From Streptomyces sp. CB02261 (GTDB lineage Bacteria > Actinomycetota > Actinomycetes > Streptomycetales > Streptomycetaceae): a stretch of DNA of 64,000 nt. Numbering within the stretch: the first letter of the stretch is position 1; every line of letters begins with the position of its first letter. The position numbers were made by a program, and so were the translations under genes. Below, one piece after another: positions 9,537-17,971 of this stretch. The notes beneath the pieces are model-generated. The model ran no database searches. It saw only the letters and a program-made list of their open reading frames with translations, and was not told the DNA's origin. The stretch covers positions 458,134 through 522,133 of the forward strand of contig NZ_LIVX01000005.1 in NCBI RefSeq assembly GCF_001905665.1. The letters are read 5' to 3'.

Positions 9537-9617
9537 ATGGCGACCGCTCATCGCGCGCCCATCGAAGGGCATCCGGACCTGGTGGAGCTGCGGGCCCGAT
9601 GCACGTCCGCGCCGTAG
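9537..9617 (+). pseudogene. N-terminal stub resembling SPW-repeat membrane proteins
   Basis: A good ribosome binding site (CTGGAGG, 5 nt before ATG 9537) leads into a 26-residue ORF, MATAHRAPIEGHPDLVELRA..., ending in TAG. The sequence resembles the soluble N-terminus of Streptomyces SPW-repeat membrane proteins (HPD.LELRARY), which normally continue into hydrophobic SPW repeats; none follows. Likely a truncated copy. The assignment rests on a short match. Confidence 0.4.
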
Positions 9618-9634
9618 CGACTCCGCGAGCCCAG

Positions 9635-9870
9635 ATGATCGAGGCCCTGGCCCTGATCACCAAGCACCCCATCGACCCTCGACGAGGCCCGCAGGCAGCT
9701 GACCTGGGCCCGGTGGGCGGTCTCAGCGGGTCGCGTCGGCGGCGGTGTCACACAGCCCGGCAGCGTCGAATCCCGCAGGGAGAGCCGGCTCGACTTGCAC
9801 CGACTGCTCCTGATCTGCTCACTGTCCGCCCCGGCCCCGGTCCCGCCCCCGGCCCCGGTGGCGGTGACGG
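9635..9870 (+). pseudogene. Frameshifted hypothetical protein
   Basis: The frame from ATG 9635 reads MIEALALITKHP. At about 9672 the sense moves to another frame, TLDEARRQLTWARWAVSAGR and then RLDLHRLLLICSLSA, which reads as a natural continuation. A one-base change inside ATCGACCCTCGAC would restore a single frame. After 9830 the DNA becomes a low-complexity GGTGGCGGTGACGG repeat. The family is unknown. Confidence 0.45.
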
Positions 9871-10108
9871 CTCCGGTGGCGGTGACGGCCCGGGGCGTGG
9901 CATCGCGCTGCTCATGGGGGCCGGAACGGGTCCGGGGCTGTCGTAGGCAGAGCTGTGGGACGGGACTCGGCCAGGTGGGCGCCTCGCCTGGCAGGAGCCG
10001 CCGTGCACGCTGAGCCTGATTCCACTGGCCGTGGCCGCAGGGACGTCCATGTTGTGTACTCCAGCCGCGGCTGCCCATACCCCCATCCCCCGCGCGAGGA
10101 GAGCCATC

Positions 10109-10393
10109 ATGCCCAGAGCCGCTATGACCAAGGTGACCCAGCCCGTCACGGACGACAGCATCAAGGTGCGTCAGCTCAGCCACTACCAGTTCAGCTGGGT
10201 CGCCGGTGAGCCCGCCGCCCGGGGCACCCTCACCCTGCAGCTCGTACTCGATGAAGGTGCCTGGGAGGAGGTGCTGACCGTCGACGCCGACGACGCCGAC
10301 GTGCTCCAGGGCCTCCTGCGCAGCACACCGACCGTGCACTATGACGTCGGTCGCCGGACCCTGATGTTCGGTGTCACGGCCGTCGGCACCTGA
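10109..10393 (+). CDS. Small hypothetical protein
   Basis: The ATG at 10109 has GAGGAG 7 nt upstream, which selects it over the upstream in-frame start. The 94-residue product is soluble and has no Cys. It opens MPRAAMTKVTQPVTD and has an acidic centre (TVDADDADVLQGLL) suggesting a mixed beta/alpha domain. Codon use is typical for the organism. No family was recognised and it stands alone between debris and the SCO4225-type gene. Confidence 0.6.
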   Translation: MPRAAMTKVTQPVTDDSIKVRQLSHYQFSWVAGEPAARGTLTLQLVLDEGAWEEVLTVDADDADVLQGLLRSTPTVHYDVGRRTLMFGVTAVGT

Positions 10394-10621
10394 ACGGGCC
10401 ATACCTGCCCGTTACGAAGAGGCTCGCTGGCCGCCAGTGGCCAGGGGCGCCCGCAGCGTCGGACAGCCCCACGTTTCGGCCACAGTCACTGGAGAACGAC
10501 GGCGGGGCGGGCACCAGGATGGCTGCCTGGTAGGACTCGGCGGTCTTGTCATCGGGGGTGGCCAGGCGGCGTCACTGCTTCATTTCCGGGGGGTCGAGCA
10601 GCGCGCGTCGGGGGAGGGTTT

Positions 10622-10948
10622 TCACGTGGTGGTGCGCACCTGCCGGCCCGGGTTTGCCCGGAGCCCTCGGTATGCCAGGCCGAGGAGGAAGGAGTGGAGC
10701 AGCGCGGAGAGGGCCAGCGCCGCGAGGAAGTAACCGGTCGCCAGGGCCGAGTCACCGTCCGCGAAGTCGGGGAGGAGCAGGAGCATGCTGGTGGGTGCAG
10801 TGATCAGGAGGACCCAGACGGCTGCGAAGCCGGGGTCGGCGGCTGCTGAGGCGAACACCAGCGGAAGGGCCGCCGCGACGACGAGGCCGAGGTAGACCAG
10901 CGAGGCGGGGTTGGCGAACGTGAGCCGGATGATCGTGCGGGGAAGCAA
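10622..10948 (-). CDS. SCO4225-family small membrane protein
   Basis: The 108-residue product begins LPRTIIRLTFANPASLVYLG, matching the conserved start (RLTFANPASLVYL) of the Streptomyces SCO4225 membrane protein family. Three hydrophobic helices follow (about 16-40, 42-62, 68-95). The only start available is a TTG at 10948; the DNA just upstream is an ISL3 transposase fragment on the other strand, so the native start and promoter may have been replaced. The function of the family is not established. Confidence 0.7.
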   Translation of the reverse strand: MLPRTIIRLTFANPASLVYLGLVVAAALPLVFASAAADPGFAAVWVLLITAPTSMLLLLPDFADGDSALATGYFLAALALSALLHSFLLGLAYRGLRANPGRQVRTTT

Positions 10949-11165
10949 AAACCGGCCCCGGCCCAGCAGGCTTCACCCTGACAAGCCCTACCTGGAACGG
11001 CGATTCGCGGAGGGATGCACCGGCGCCACCCAGCTGCAGGGCGAGCTGGTCGCCGAGCAAGATTCCGCCACCTACGGCATGGTCCGCGCCCACGTCGCCA
11101 CCGTGCGCGGAGCTCCGTCCGCCGCACCGCCACGGCCGCCGACGGTCGGCAGTGCCCCCCCAGGA
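10925..11165 (+). pseudogene. ISL3-family transposase fragment
   Basis: The plus frame reads RPSRLHPDKPYLERRFAEGC, then TGATQLQGELVAEQ and TYGMVRAHVATVRG, matching the segment after the zinc-binding N-terminus in ISL3 transposases (D..KPYL..R..EGC.NA..L..EL...GY..V...). Only this internal segment survives; the DDE core is missing. It overlaps the first codons of the SCO4225-type gene. Confidence 0.7.
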
Positions 11166-11397
11166 TCCTCACCAATGTCGGGTCAGTCCACTCGACAAAG
11201 CGATGGACGCGAAAGGACGTGGTGGTTCGGTTCACCGCTTGCCGAGTCCACTCAGTAGCGGCCGGCGGCGAAGTCGAGGGTGGTGCTGTCCGTAAGAGTC
11301 TCGACCTCAGTGCCGAACGAGGCGTCGAGTCGGCGCCCCGCGGCGCACAGCCTCCTGAAGGGTGGAACCGGCGGCTTCGTACACGCGTCGGAAGGCC

Positions 11398-11745
11398 ATG
11401 ACTGGGAGAGCTGGAAAGATCATCCTCGCCCTCACTCTGGCTGCGGGGGTGCTCACAGGATGCACTCAAGCCGCTGGGGACGTGAACACCGGCCGAACGA
11501 TTCCCTTCGACCTGTATACGCATTGCGGAATCAAGGAGGCGTGGATCGGCTCGACGTACTTCGAAGCGGAAGCCCAGCTCTCCGACGGCTCGGGAAACCC
11601 GCCTGAGGGCTGGGACAACCCCTTCCAGCGCGGCACGATGACCTTGGCGTCCGAGACGGAGGCCGTCTTCACCGACGACGCTGGGCACGAGGTGAAGTTC
11701 CGTGCCCAACCGCGCACGAGTCCCTCAAAGCCGCTCTGTGCCTAG
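11398..11745 (+). CDS. Conserved lipoprotein
   Basis: The ATG at 11398 starts a 115-residue protein with a lipoprotein signal: basic MTGRAGK, hydrophobic IILALTLAAG and lipobox VLTGC with the lipidated Cys at residue 22. The mature part contains IPFDLYTHCGIKEAWIG and LSDGSGNPPEGWDNPFQRGT, a pattern seen in small Streptomyces lipoproteins of unknown function. It should be anchored on the outer face of the membrane. A lone Cys pair (in THCGI and the last CA) may form a disulphide. No partner gene is adjacent. Confidence 0.8.
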   Translation: MTGRAGKIILALTLAAGVLTGCTQAAGDVNTGRTIPFDLYTHCGIKEAWIGSTYFEAEAQLSDGSGNPPEGWDNPFQRGTMTLASETEAVFTDDAGHEVKFRAQPRTSPSKPLCA

Positions 11746-11903
11746 AGGGCCTCACACGATGCCTTGTCGTCGAATTAGGACTTCTTGGACACCCTGGCAG
11801 CCCTGTCCGCCTCTGGCCTCGGCGCCGGGAGGGGGCGCTCGCGAGGTGTCTCTGCCTGAATGCCGCGCGCGCCGGCGAGGTGGTCAGCCGGGTCGGGTAC
11901 CGG

Positions 11904-12185
11904 TCAGGTTGCGGAGGTGGAGGGGTCGGCGGGATCCATCGGATCGCCATCGGTGAGACGGCGGGCCAGGACGTGCGGGGCAGGAGCCTGATGCCCGCCT
12001 GAGGCGAGAATGCGCACCTCGTTCCGGTCGCTGATCTCCGCCCGGATGATGCCGGTGGGGTCGGCGTAGACCGGATGGCCGCCGGGCCCTTTGGAGGAGG
12101 TGCGTCCGACGATCACGACATCCTGGGTGGAGCCGGTGTCATCGGAGAACACCAGCTCGTATCGGACTGAGTTCATTTCATCCAT
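11904..12185 (-). CDS. DUF6296 family protein
   Basis: The 93-residue protein reads YELVFSDDTGSTQDVVIVGR, then GPGGHPVYADPTGIIRAEIS and VRILASGGHQ, the recognisable pattern of the actinomycete DUF6296 family. Two starts are possible, ATG 12185 and ATG 12176; the second has GGATG close upstream and gives the family's usual MNSVRYEL-like beginning. A small beta-rich cytosolic protein without known function. Confidence 0.8.
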   Translation of the reverse strand: MDEMNSVRYELVFSDDTGSTQDVVIVGRTSSKGPGGHPVYADPTGIIRAEISDRNEVRILASGGHQAPAPHVLARRLTDGDPMDPADPSTSAT

Positions 12186-12717
12186 TTTACGCCGGTCGCC
12201 GGTATAGGCTCCTCGGCCGACCGACTGAGAACGAGCTGGTCAGAGCGGTGTGAGGCCGTGCCGCCGCACCGACGCTGCCATGGAACCCCTATCGGTCAGC
12301 ATCTGCGACCTTCGGTAGTGATCGGCGTTGCTGGTTTGGACGTGGACGGCGCGTCATTGCACATCATGTTGCAGTTCTGAGCGAAGGCCCGACCGGGACG
12401 GCGCCGACTTCCTCCTCCATGCGCTGACCGAGTGCGTTGCGACTTTCGGGTGAAGGCGGCACTGAACGGCTGACGTCACAACGTTGGGGTGAGCGGGCTC
12501 CTGCCAACTGGCTCGGAGGACCCGAGAGGAAGCCGGCAAGGATGCGCAGGAGCAGGGCGGCTCGGTCTGTGTACTCGACGGCCTCGACATGCGGCCGTTG
12601 GGCGGGTGGTTTCCTTCACTTCTAGGGGCAGCGTGTGTCCGCCAATGTGGGCGGCAGTCGGGGATCTTGGGGCCCGTCAATGTCCACGAGAAATAGCAGC
12701 GCGAGCGACGCGGTGCG
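12186..12717. other. Gene-free 530 bp
   Basis: Open frames on both strands lack ribosome binding sites and read as compositional noise. No repeat or hairpin stands out. It separates two minus-strand genes. Confidence 0.4.
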
Positions 12718-13494
12718 TCACTGCCTGGCGGGTGCTCGGGTGAGTTCGATTCCGACCGTCGTCAGCATCTGGCCGAGGAGGTGGAGGGCTCGTGGCCGGG
12801 CCGGCGCTCCGCGAGGTGTTCCCGTCCAGTAGGCGTCAGTGAGCTTCTCCGTCGCCGTGAGGATCTGGTCCTCGTTCTGGGCGGCCAGGACGAGGACGAA
12901 TCGCACGTAGTCGCCGATGTCGGTGCCTGGGGTGTGCTGACGCGTGAAGGTCCGCAGGCGCGGTGTCAGGGCGGGGAGGGTGCGGTCCGTCGGGAAGACC
13001 ACGGCGAGTCCGGCGAGGGCGAGGCGTACCGCTGGGCATTCGTCCGACCAGCGGGCCAGCAGAGTTGGAACGTGAGCCTGAGCCGCGCTGCGGGCCCGGG
13101 CCTCGCTGTCGGGATCGGCATGCTGTGGGGTGGCCGGCCAGGTCTCGGCGAGATGGCGATCAGCGACAGTGGCAGCCCTGAACAGCAAGTCGACGGCTTG
13201 GAAACGGTGCCGGGCGGGAGCGCGGTCGTCGACTGCGAGGGCCGTTACCAGGGCGAGGCCGTCAGCGGTGGCCGGCTGGCAGGTGTCCTGGTGAAGGATC
13301 TCGCTGTAGAAGTCGCCGAGGAAGCTCCGGTCGTACCGGCAAGAGTCGGCCTCGCCGTCGAACAGCATCGCGGCCTGGGGCGGCCGGGGACCCTGCATGC
13401 GGTCGGCGATGACGTCCCGGAACAGCTGCCGGATCGGCGGACCAGCAGCGTTTGTGGTGTGCCGGGTCTGCTCGGGTTCGGCGTTCGTATCCAT
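12718..13494 (-). CDS. Hypothetical helical protein
   Basis: This 258-residue ORF has codon use like its intact neighbours. The protein is alanine- and leucine-rich with repeated helices (DGLALVTALAVDDRAPARHR, VRLALAGLAVVFP, YVRFVLVLAAQNEDQI), suggesting an alpha-helical, perhaps HEAT-like fold. The N-terminus (MDTNAEPEQTRHTTNAAGPP) is polar and probably disordered. No catalytic motif was recognised. Downstream is debris; upstream is an IS21 fragment. Confidence 0.65.
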   Translation of the reverse strand: MDTNAEPEQTRHTTNAAGPPIRQLFRDVIADRMQGPRPPQAAMLFDGEADSCRYDRSFLGDFYSEILHQDTCQPATADGLALVTALAVDDRAPARHRFQAVDLLFRAATVADRHLAETWPATPQHADPDSEARARSAAQAHVPTLLARWSDECPAVRLALAGLAVVFPTDRTLPALTPRLRTFTRQHTPGTDIGDYVRFVLVLAAQNEDQILTATEKLTDAYWTGTPRGAPARPRALHLLGQMLTTVGIELTRAPARQ

Positions 13495-13578
13495 GGCTGG
13501 CGCAGCCTACTGGAGCTTGTCGGGCCGACGGCCGTCGCCTGGATGGGGGCGGGGTAGTCGACCCTGAGTCTGTCGCGG

Positions 13579-13905
13579 TCAGTCGGCCTTGGCCGATTCC
13601 TCCGCTCGGGCTCGGGTGGAGGCGAGGCGGTAGGAGTCGGTGCCGGTCTCGATGATGGTGCCGTTGAAGGTAAGACGGTCGACGATGGCCGCGCAGAGCC
13701 GGGGTCGGTGAAGGTCTTGCTCCAGCCGCCGAACGACTCGTTCGAGGCGATGGCGACGCTGTTCTTCTCTTCCCGCTCGGTCAGCACCTGGAACAGCAGC
13801 TCGGCGCCGTGCCGGTCGAGCTCCATGAGGCCGAGCTCATCGACGCAGAGCAGGTCGACGCGACCGTAGCGGGCGATGGTCTTGTTCAGTTCCTTCTAGG
13901 AGCTG
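13579..13905 (-). pseudogene. istB: IS21 helper ATPase (istB) C-terminal fragment, frameshifted
   Basis: The minus frame reads ELNKTIARYGRVDLLCVDEL, LDRHGAELLFQVLTEREEKN and SVAIASNESFGGWSKTFTDP; then one base is missing at about 13695 and the sense resumes as RLCAAIVDRLTFNGTIIETG ... SAKAD and a stop at 13579. This is the Walker B (CVDELG) to C-terminal half of IS21-type IstB proteins. The Walker A half is absent here, but one lies at 19068-19304 on the opposite strand. Confidence 0.85.
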
Positions 13906-13932
13906 AACGGCCGATCATGCGATTCTTGGCTC

Positions 13933-14397
13933 GTGATTGATCACGGTGTTGCTCTGCCGTACTACCGCCTCCATGTGGTGCCTGCCGTCGTGGCGCTGGC
14001 GAGTCCGACATGGCAGCGAGAGGTGTGGCTCGATCCGGGTCAGTTCGAGGACCTCAAGTACACGGTGCATGTGCTTTTCGACGACTTCTGCGATGCGGAC
14101 AATCCGTGGCCCTGGCTGGGGCAGTGTCTTCGCAGCGAGGAGGAGGTTGAACTGATGGCAGGTCTTGGTACCGCCTACAACGCGGTGCAGGACTCGATCG
14201 GCTCCGCTGCCTGCGACAAGGTCTATCTGGACTCACCAGGCTGGTTTGCCGTAGTCGCCGCGGCAGCCCGGTTGGCCCAGGTGATGGTGTCCAATGATCA
14301 CTCGGCGCTGAGCAAGCTGCATGACGCCGGCTATCGCTGGCCGCTCGGCGCCGAGCCGGTTGCGTCCGGGACGGATGACCAGCACGGCGAGTCATGA
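13933..14397 (+). CDS. SCO4402-like hypothetical protein
   Basis: The ATG at 13933 gives 154 residues. The layout (RLHVVPAVVALASPTWQREV, then FEDLKYTVHVLFDDF, then a DPWPW-like turn and VELMAGLGTAYNAVQDSIG) resembles the SCO4402-type family of small actinobacterial proteins of unknown role. The last codons touch an IS5-type fragment on the other strand, so the C-terminus (VASGTDDQHGES) may be altered by that insertion. Confidence 0.55.
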   Translation: MIDHGVALPYYRLHVVPAVVALASPTWQREVWLDPGQFEDLKYTVHVLFDDFCDADNPWPWLGQCLRSEEEVELMAGLGTAYNAVQDSIGSAACDKVYLDSPGWFAVVAAAARLAQVMVSNDHSALSKLHDAGYRWPLGAEPVASGTDDQHGES

Positions 14398-14790
14398 AAC
14401 GCAGCCAGATGACCTGGGCCGCAGCGGTGACCGTTCCAAGGAAGACGTAGTCGCGCTTGTCGTACCGCGTTGCCGCGGCCCGGGAGTTCTTCAGTCGATT
14501 GACGGCCCGTTCGACGGTGTTGCGTTCCTTGTAGCGCTCCTCGTCGAAGCCCGGCGGTCGACCGCCTCGTGAACCTTTGCGGAGGCGGGCGGCATGACTG
14601 TCGATCTTCTCCGGAATGGTGTGCCGGATACCTCGTCGCTGCACGTACTCGCGGCAGGTGCCGCTGCTTTGCTGTATCCCTTGTCTGCCGCGATGCTGTT
14701 GGGTTTCTTGCGGGGCCTGCCCGGACCGAGGCGGGGAACGCGGATCTTCTCCAGCCCCGGCACGAACTGAGTGCAGTCCGTGGGGATCTC
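14396..14790 (-). pseudogene. IS5-type transposase C-terminal fragment
   Basis: Minus frame: EYVQRRGIRHTIPEKIDSHA, RGGRPPGFDEERYKERNTVE, RAVNRLKNSRAAATRYDKRD, YVFLGTVTAAAQVIWL. This is the last third of an IS5-like DDE transposase; the E of the DDE triad is expected in ERNTVERAVNRLK. Upstream, SIAADKGYS in another frame shows a frameshift. Both ends are truncated, and it separates a SCO4402-like gene from a SMI1/KNR4 fragment. Confidence 0.8.
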
Positions 14791-15229
14791 CCTCCATGGG
14801 GATCTGCGAACGTGGCTGTTGCAGAACAGTCTGGATCTGCCTGAGGAAGATGTCGACGACGGAGTGGCATGTTGCGGCTTCGACGGGTTCCCGGACGAGG
14901 GAAGCTTCTTTCTGGGCATTCGGGCGATGGAGAAGCTGTACGCGAACCGCTCCATGCCCGGTGGATTCGACCCTCCGGACCAGCCGGACAATCCGTTCTG
15001 GCGTAATGAGTGGATCCCGTTCCTGTCGGACCAGGACGGCTGGATGGGCAAGTTCATCGATGTGCGGGACGGGCGTGTCGGACGCTGGTTCGTGGGTGAG
15101 ATCACGGTCACGGGCGAGTATGAATCGCTGGCCCAGTACTTCGACTCCGTGGCGGAGATGCTGACGAAGATCGCCAATGGGACCCACCCGGTCTGCGCGG
15201 TTGCCGAAGGCCGACTCGTCTGGTCGTGA
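14771..15229 (+). pseudogene. SMI1/KNR4 (SUKH)-like protein, 5'-truncated
   Basis: Residues 18-152 read as the latter two thirds of a SUKH/SMI1-KNR4 protein: LYANRSMPGGFDPP, WIPFLSDQDGWMGKFIDVRD, VGRWFVGEITVTGEYESLAQ, YFDSVAEMLTKI. Family knowledge: these act as immunity or peptidoglycan-synthesis regulators, often against secreted toxins. The first part of the frame comes from the IS5 end, so the native N-terminus is lost. No cognate toxin gene is nearby. Confidence 0.65.
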
Positions 15230-15234
15230 GGCGG

Positions 15235-15735
15235 TCACCCTGGAACGGCAATGAGCTTCGTCAGCGTTGCCCCTCCAGGGTGGGGAGCCTGCTGGTCGGT
15301 GTGGTCACCCAGGGCCGGCGGAACGCCCTGGCTTTCACAGATTCGGATGATGCGGTGGTTTCGGGCCGCGGTCAGGTCATGGGCATGTGGCCGTACGTTG
15401 CGTGGTACTGCCGAATTGCGGCCGGCCAGGCAGAGGCCGTTCTCCCGGCTGCAGACGACGTGCCGCAGGGGTAATTCGTCCAGTACGACCCACAGACTCA
15501 ACGGGCGGGCTGGGGTCGTAGACCCGGTGCGGGCGTCGGTAAAAAAGGAATCCCTGCTCGGCGAGGCGGCGAGCGAGGCGATCGCCGCTTCTTCGTCCGC
15601 CGCGTTCGGGATGCCGGGCGCGGTGGCGATTCGGTCCGCGTGCGTACTGTTGGCGACTCGAATACGGCGAACGGCTCCGCCCCTGGAAGAAAAGGGGGGA
15701 GCCGTTGCACGGTGGTGCAGTCCTACAGAGGCCGC
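15235..15735 (-). other. Unassigned 500 bp with a weak minus-strand ORF
   Basis: An 88-codon minus ORF (15235-15501) begins MSLWVVLDELPLRHVVCSRE; the frame is open further upstream without a better start. The first 20 residues look protein-like, but the remainder (NHRIIRICESQGVPPALGDH) fits no family I recognise. No ribosome binding site was seen, so it is left as unassigned. Confidence 0.3.
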
Positions 15736-16005
15736 TCAGGCGTGTCGTCGGTTACCCGTGACGACACGATAGAGGGCCAGCAGGATGACGGAGCCGATGA
15801 TGGCCGCGATCCAGGTGGACAGGTCGAAGAAGCCGTCGATGGAATCGACGCCGAATATGACCTTGCCCAGGAAGCCGCCCAGCAGACCGCCCGCGACGCC
15901 GATCAGGATTGTGATGATGACGCCGCCCGGGTCCTTGCCCGGCATGATCGCCTTGGCGATGAAACCGGCAATCAGACCGATGAGAATCCACGCGATGATG
16001 CCCAT
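15736..16005 (-). CDS. GlsB/YeaQ/YmgE family stress-response membrane protein
   Basis: The ATG at 16005 has AGGAG 8 nt upstream. The 89-residue protein has three hydrophobic segments: IIAWILIGLIAGFIAKAI (2-20), GVIITILIGVAGGLLGGFLG (28-47) and WIAAIIGSVILLALYRVV (64-82), with the family signature PGKDPGG between the first two. Family knowledge: transglycosylase-associated, stress-induced small membrane proteins. A sigma-B-like promoter lies just upstream, which fits stress induction. Confidence 0.9.
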   Translation of the reverse strand: MGIIAWILIGLIAGFIAKAIMPGKDPGGVIITILIGVAGGLLGGFLGKVIFGVDSIDGFFDLSTWIAAIIGSVILLALYRVVTGNRRHA

Positions 16006-16051
16006 GATGCGTCTCCTACCTGCTGATATAAAGTCTGCGTCAATACGGCGT

Positions 16052-16076
16052 ATACGCGCTCCGGCGGCGTTCAAAC
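16052..16076 (-). promoter_or_regulatory. Candidate sigma-B-type promoter
   Basis: On the minus strand GTTT (16076-16073) and GCGTAT (16057-16052) are separated by 15 nt, close to the Streptomyces general-stress consensus GNNT-N14-16-GGGTAY. It ends 47 nt upstream of the start codon of the GlsB-type gene. Confidence 0.5.
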
Positions 16077-16359
16077 CCCTCATGCACACATCACAGGAGG
16101 GATGAGCTGGCCCAGGCGCCGGCTGCGACGAACATGACAGCGGTGCCAGGACTGGATCAGGGCCGTAACTCCACCTGCTCCGCCCGCGGCTGACACCGTC
16201 CTCGCGGCCCGCACGCCGGCATGTTCCGCTTGGTTGGCCGTTGACAGCTCACCACCACGACCGGCAACTTCTTCCCGCTGCCTGAAACCGGAGGAGGGTC
16301 GAGGCACGCAGGTCGCAGCCCTGAAACGGGCCGGCCCCGTCGGCGCTGTCATCCGCTCG

Positions 16360-16388
16360 GTTGGGCTTCCGTCACGACGGAGCCCAAG
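16360..16388. terminator. Inverted repeat, possible terminator
   Basis: TGGGCTTCCGTC and GACGGAGCCCA form a stem with one mismatch around a 2-nt loop. It lies in the gap before the frameshifted gene at 16455-17052 and may terminate it, although no T-run follows. Confidence 0.3.
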
Positions 16389-16443
16389 CTTTGGTCACCG
16401 ACGGTGTCTGCCTCGGCGCGGGGGCTTCATGTACGCCGGCTTG

Positions 16444-16461
16444 GACATCGTTTCTTATGGC
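16444..16461 (+). repeat. Left copy of an inverted 18-mer
   Basis: GACATCGTTTCTTATGGC matches the reverse complement of 17954-17971 at 17 of 18 positions. It overlaps the last codons of the frameshifted gene at 16455 and points inward, like an insertion-sequence end. Confidence 0.55.
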
Positions 16462-17052
16462 TGCGGTGTGGAGTGGACCGCTTCAGGGAAGCCCAGCTCG
16501 TCCAGCAGCGCGTCGAACAGCTCCTCCACGAAGGTCTCCTGTGCGCGCAGCAGTTCCTCGATTCGAGGCTGCTGCGCCGCCGTGGCTTGGACACCAGCTG
16601 CTGACGCCCACATGAGCGCCTTCGGCGTCGGCCGGAACCTCCGCATCGAGCTCTGCACGCTTGTGTCCGATGGCCTTTTCGAACTCCGGGGTGGCCATCC
16701 ACAGGCTCAGGTCGTCCACGTCCTCCGGTTCCTCGACGAGGAGGGCCGCGGCGTTGTCCAGGTTGAGCCATGCCTGCCAGCGACGCCCATTGGTGTGCAG
16801 GCCGGTCACGAGGGCGACACTGCTGTCGGAGGCATCAGCCACGCAGGCCGGCGCGCCGGTCCATTCCACCAAGGCGAACAGGCAATCGTCCTCCCAGATG
16901 CCCTGCTCCAACTGCAGGGTCTGCCAGCCGCCCGGTCGCGGCTGCCACCCGTGCACGTCGTCCCTCAGCTCTGGACCGGTACTGCTGAACAGGGGTGCTT
17001 CCAGCAGCGGGCGTTCGCTGCGTGCAAAGACCAGATGACCGGAAAAGCCCAT
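16455..17052 (-). pseudogene. Conserved Streptomyces hypothetical protein, frameshifted
   Basis: From ATG 17052 the protein reads MGFSGHLVFARSERPLLEAP, WQPRPGGWQTLQLEQGIWED, ALVEWTGAPACVADASDSSV, AALLVEEPEDVDDLSLWMAT and FEKAIGHKRAELDAEVPADA, a pattern I know from a widely conserved Streptomyces hypothetical family. Near 16600 the sense jumps to the frame AAQQPRIEELLRAQETFVEE ... FDALLDELGFPEA and stops at 16455. A single indel explains this. The final residues lie in the inverted 18-mer, so the 3' end may also be replaced. Confidence 0.7.
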
Positions 17053-17122
17053 GGAACCTCCTCGTCGAATACCAGCGCACCCTATGAGCTGTCACTGACA
17101 CCACCGGTGCTGGCCGACTGGC

Positions 17123-17600
17123 TCACCGGATTAGTCGGCGGTAGCCGATGAGGGTCGCGGCTATGCCGACGAAGGCGAGGAAGTGTTCGGCCTTGCGTTC
17201 GTAGCGGCGGTGGAGGCGCCGGCAGCCGGCCAGCCAGGACACGGTTCTTGCGACCACCCACCGATGTCTGCCCAGCCGCTGTGAGGACTCGATGCCCTTG
17301 CGGGCGATGCGGTGGGTGATGCCGCGCTTGCGAAGCCATCGGCGCAGGTGGTCGTAGTCGTATCCCTTGTCGGCGTGCAGTTTCGCCGGGCGCCGGCGGC
17401 GCGGGCCGCGGCGGGCCCGGATGGGCGGGATGCCGCGCACGAGCGGCTCCAGGCCCTGGCTGTCGTGCATGTTCGCGCCGGAGATGCCCAGCGACAGCGG
17501 CAGTCCGTTCCGGTCACAGATCATGTGGATCTTCGATCCCAGCTTGCCACGGTCGGTCTGATTCGGTCCCGTCAGTGGCCCCCATTTGCAGCCCGGAGAC
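17123..17600 (-). CDS. IS5-family transposase, second reading frame (catalytic part)
   Basis: The frame carries GPLTGPNQTDRGKLGSKIHM, LPLSLGISGANMHDSQGLEP, LHADKGYDYDHLRRWLRKRG and the C-terminal HRWVVARTVSWLAGCRRLHR followed by RYERKAEHFLAFVGIAATLI. The DDE residues are expected in the SGANMHDS and ADKGYD regions and the E position of the last block. There is no start codon of its own; it would be made by a ribosomal frameshift from the upstream frame near GCAAATGGGGGCC. The open frame extends upstream to 17767, but only this part is meaningful. Confidence 0.75.
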
Positions 17601-17931
17601 TGACCGAGTCGATCGCGCACCGCGACCAGTCCAGCTCGCCCCGCGCTCCGAGTTCGTCGAGGATCAAGCGGTAGAGCTTTGCCCAGACCCGGTCCCGGCT
17701 CCACTGTGCGAAGCGCCGGTAGACCGTGGGCCAGGCGGGGCCGAACACCGGCGGCAGCTGCCGCCATGTGCAGCCTGAGGTCGCCACGAAGATGATGGCA
17801 GCCAGAGCCTCACGGTCACCTGCCCGCCGCCGGCCACCGCCCTGCGGACGTATCACCACCGTCGGCGGTACCACCCGCCGGAACAGCACCCACAACTCGT
17901 CCGGCACCAGCCGTTCGACCAGATCCGCCAT
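17572..17931 (-). CDS. IS5-family transposase, first reading frame
   Basis: The 119-residue product starts MADLVERLVPDELWVLFRRV and contains REALAAIIFVATSGCTWRQL and FGPAWPTVYRRFAQWSRDRV, the N-terminal domain of IS427-group IS5 transposases, ending DSVSLRAANGGH. The last residues overlap the second frame, the usual arrangement for programmed frameshifting in this group. All expected motifs appear intact, so this copy may still be active. Confidence 0.8.
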   Translation of the reverse strand: MADLVERLVPDELWVLFRRVVPPTVVIRPQGGGRRRAGDREALAAIIFVATSGCTWRQLPPVFGPAWPTVYRRFAQWSRDRVWAKLYRLILDELGARGELDWSRCAIDSVSLRAANGGH

Positions 17932-17953
17932 GCACGGTTCATCGAATGATCAC

Positions 17954-17971
17954 GCCATAAGAAACGACGTC
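17954..17971 (-). repeat. Right copy of an inverted 18-mer
   Basis: On the minus strand GACGTCGTTTCTTATGGC, 17 of 18 identical to 16444-16461. It lies 23 bp upstream of the IS5 start codon, where the element's terminal repeat is expected. Confidence 0.55.

Noticed and set aside
9830-9900. GGTGGCGGTGACGG repeats as a regulatory array
   Set aside because: Low-complexity Gly/Pro-coding type repeat next to a frameshifted gene; no symmetry or conserved spacing.
15235-15501. DUF5753-like regulator tail
   Set aside because: LWVVLDELPLRHVVCSRE resembles the start of that domain, but the following residues do not fit, so it was left unassigned.
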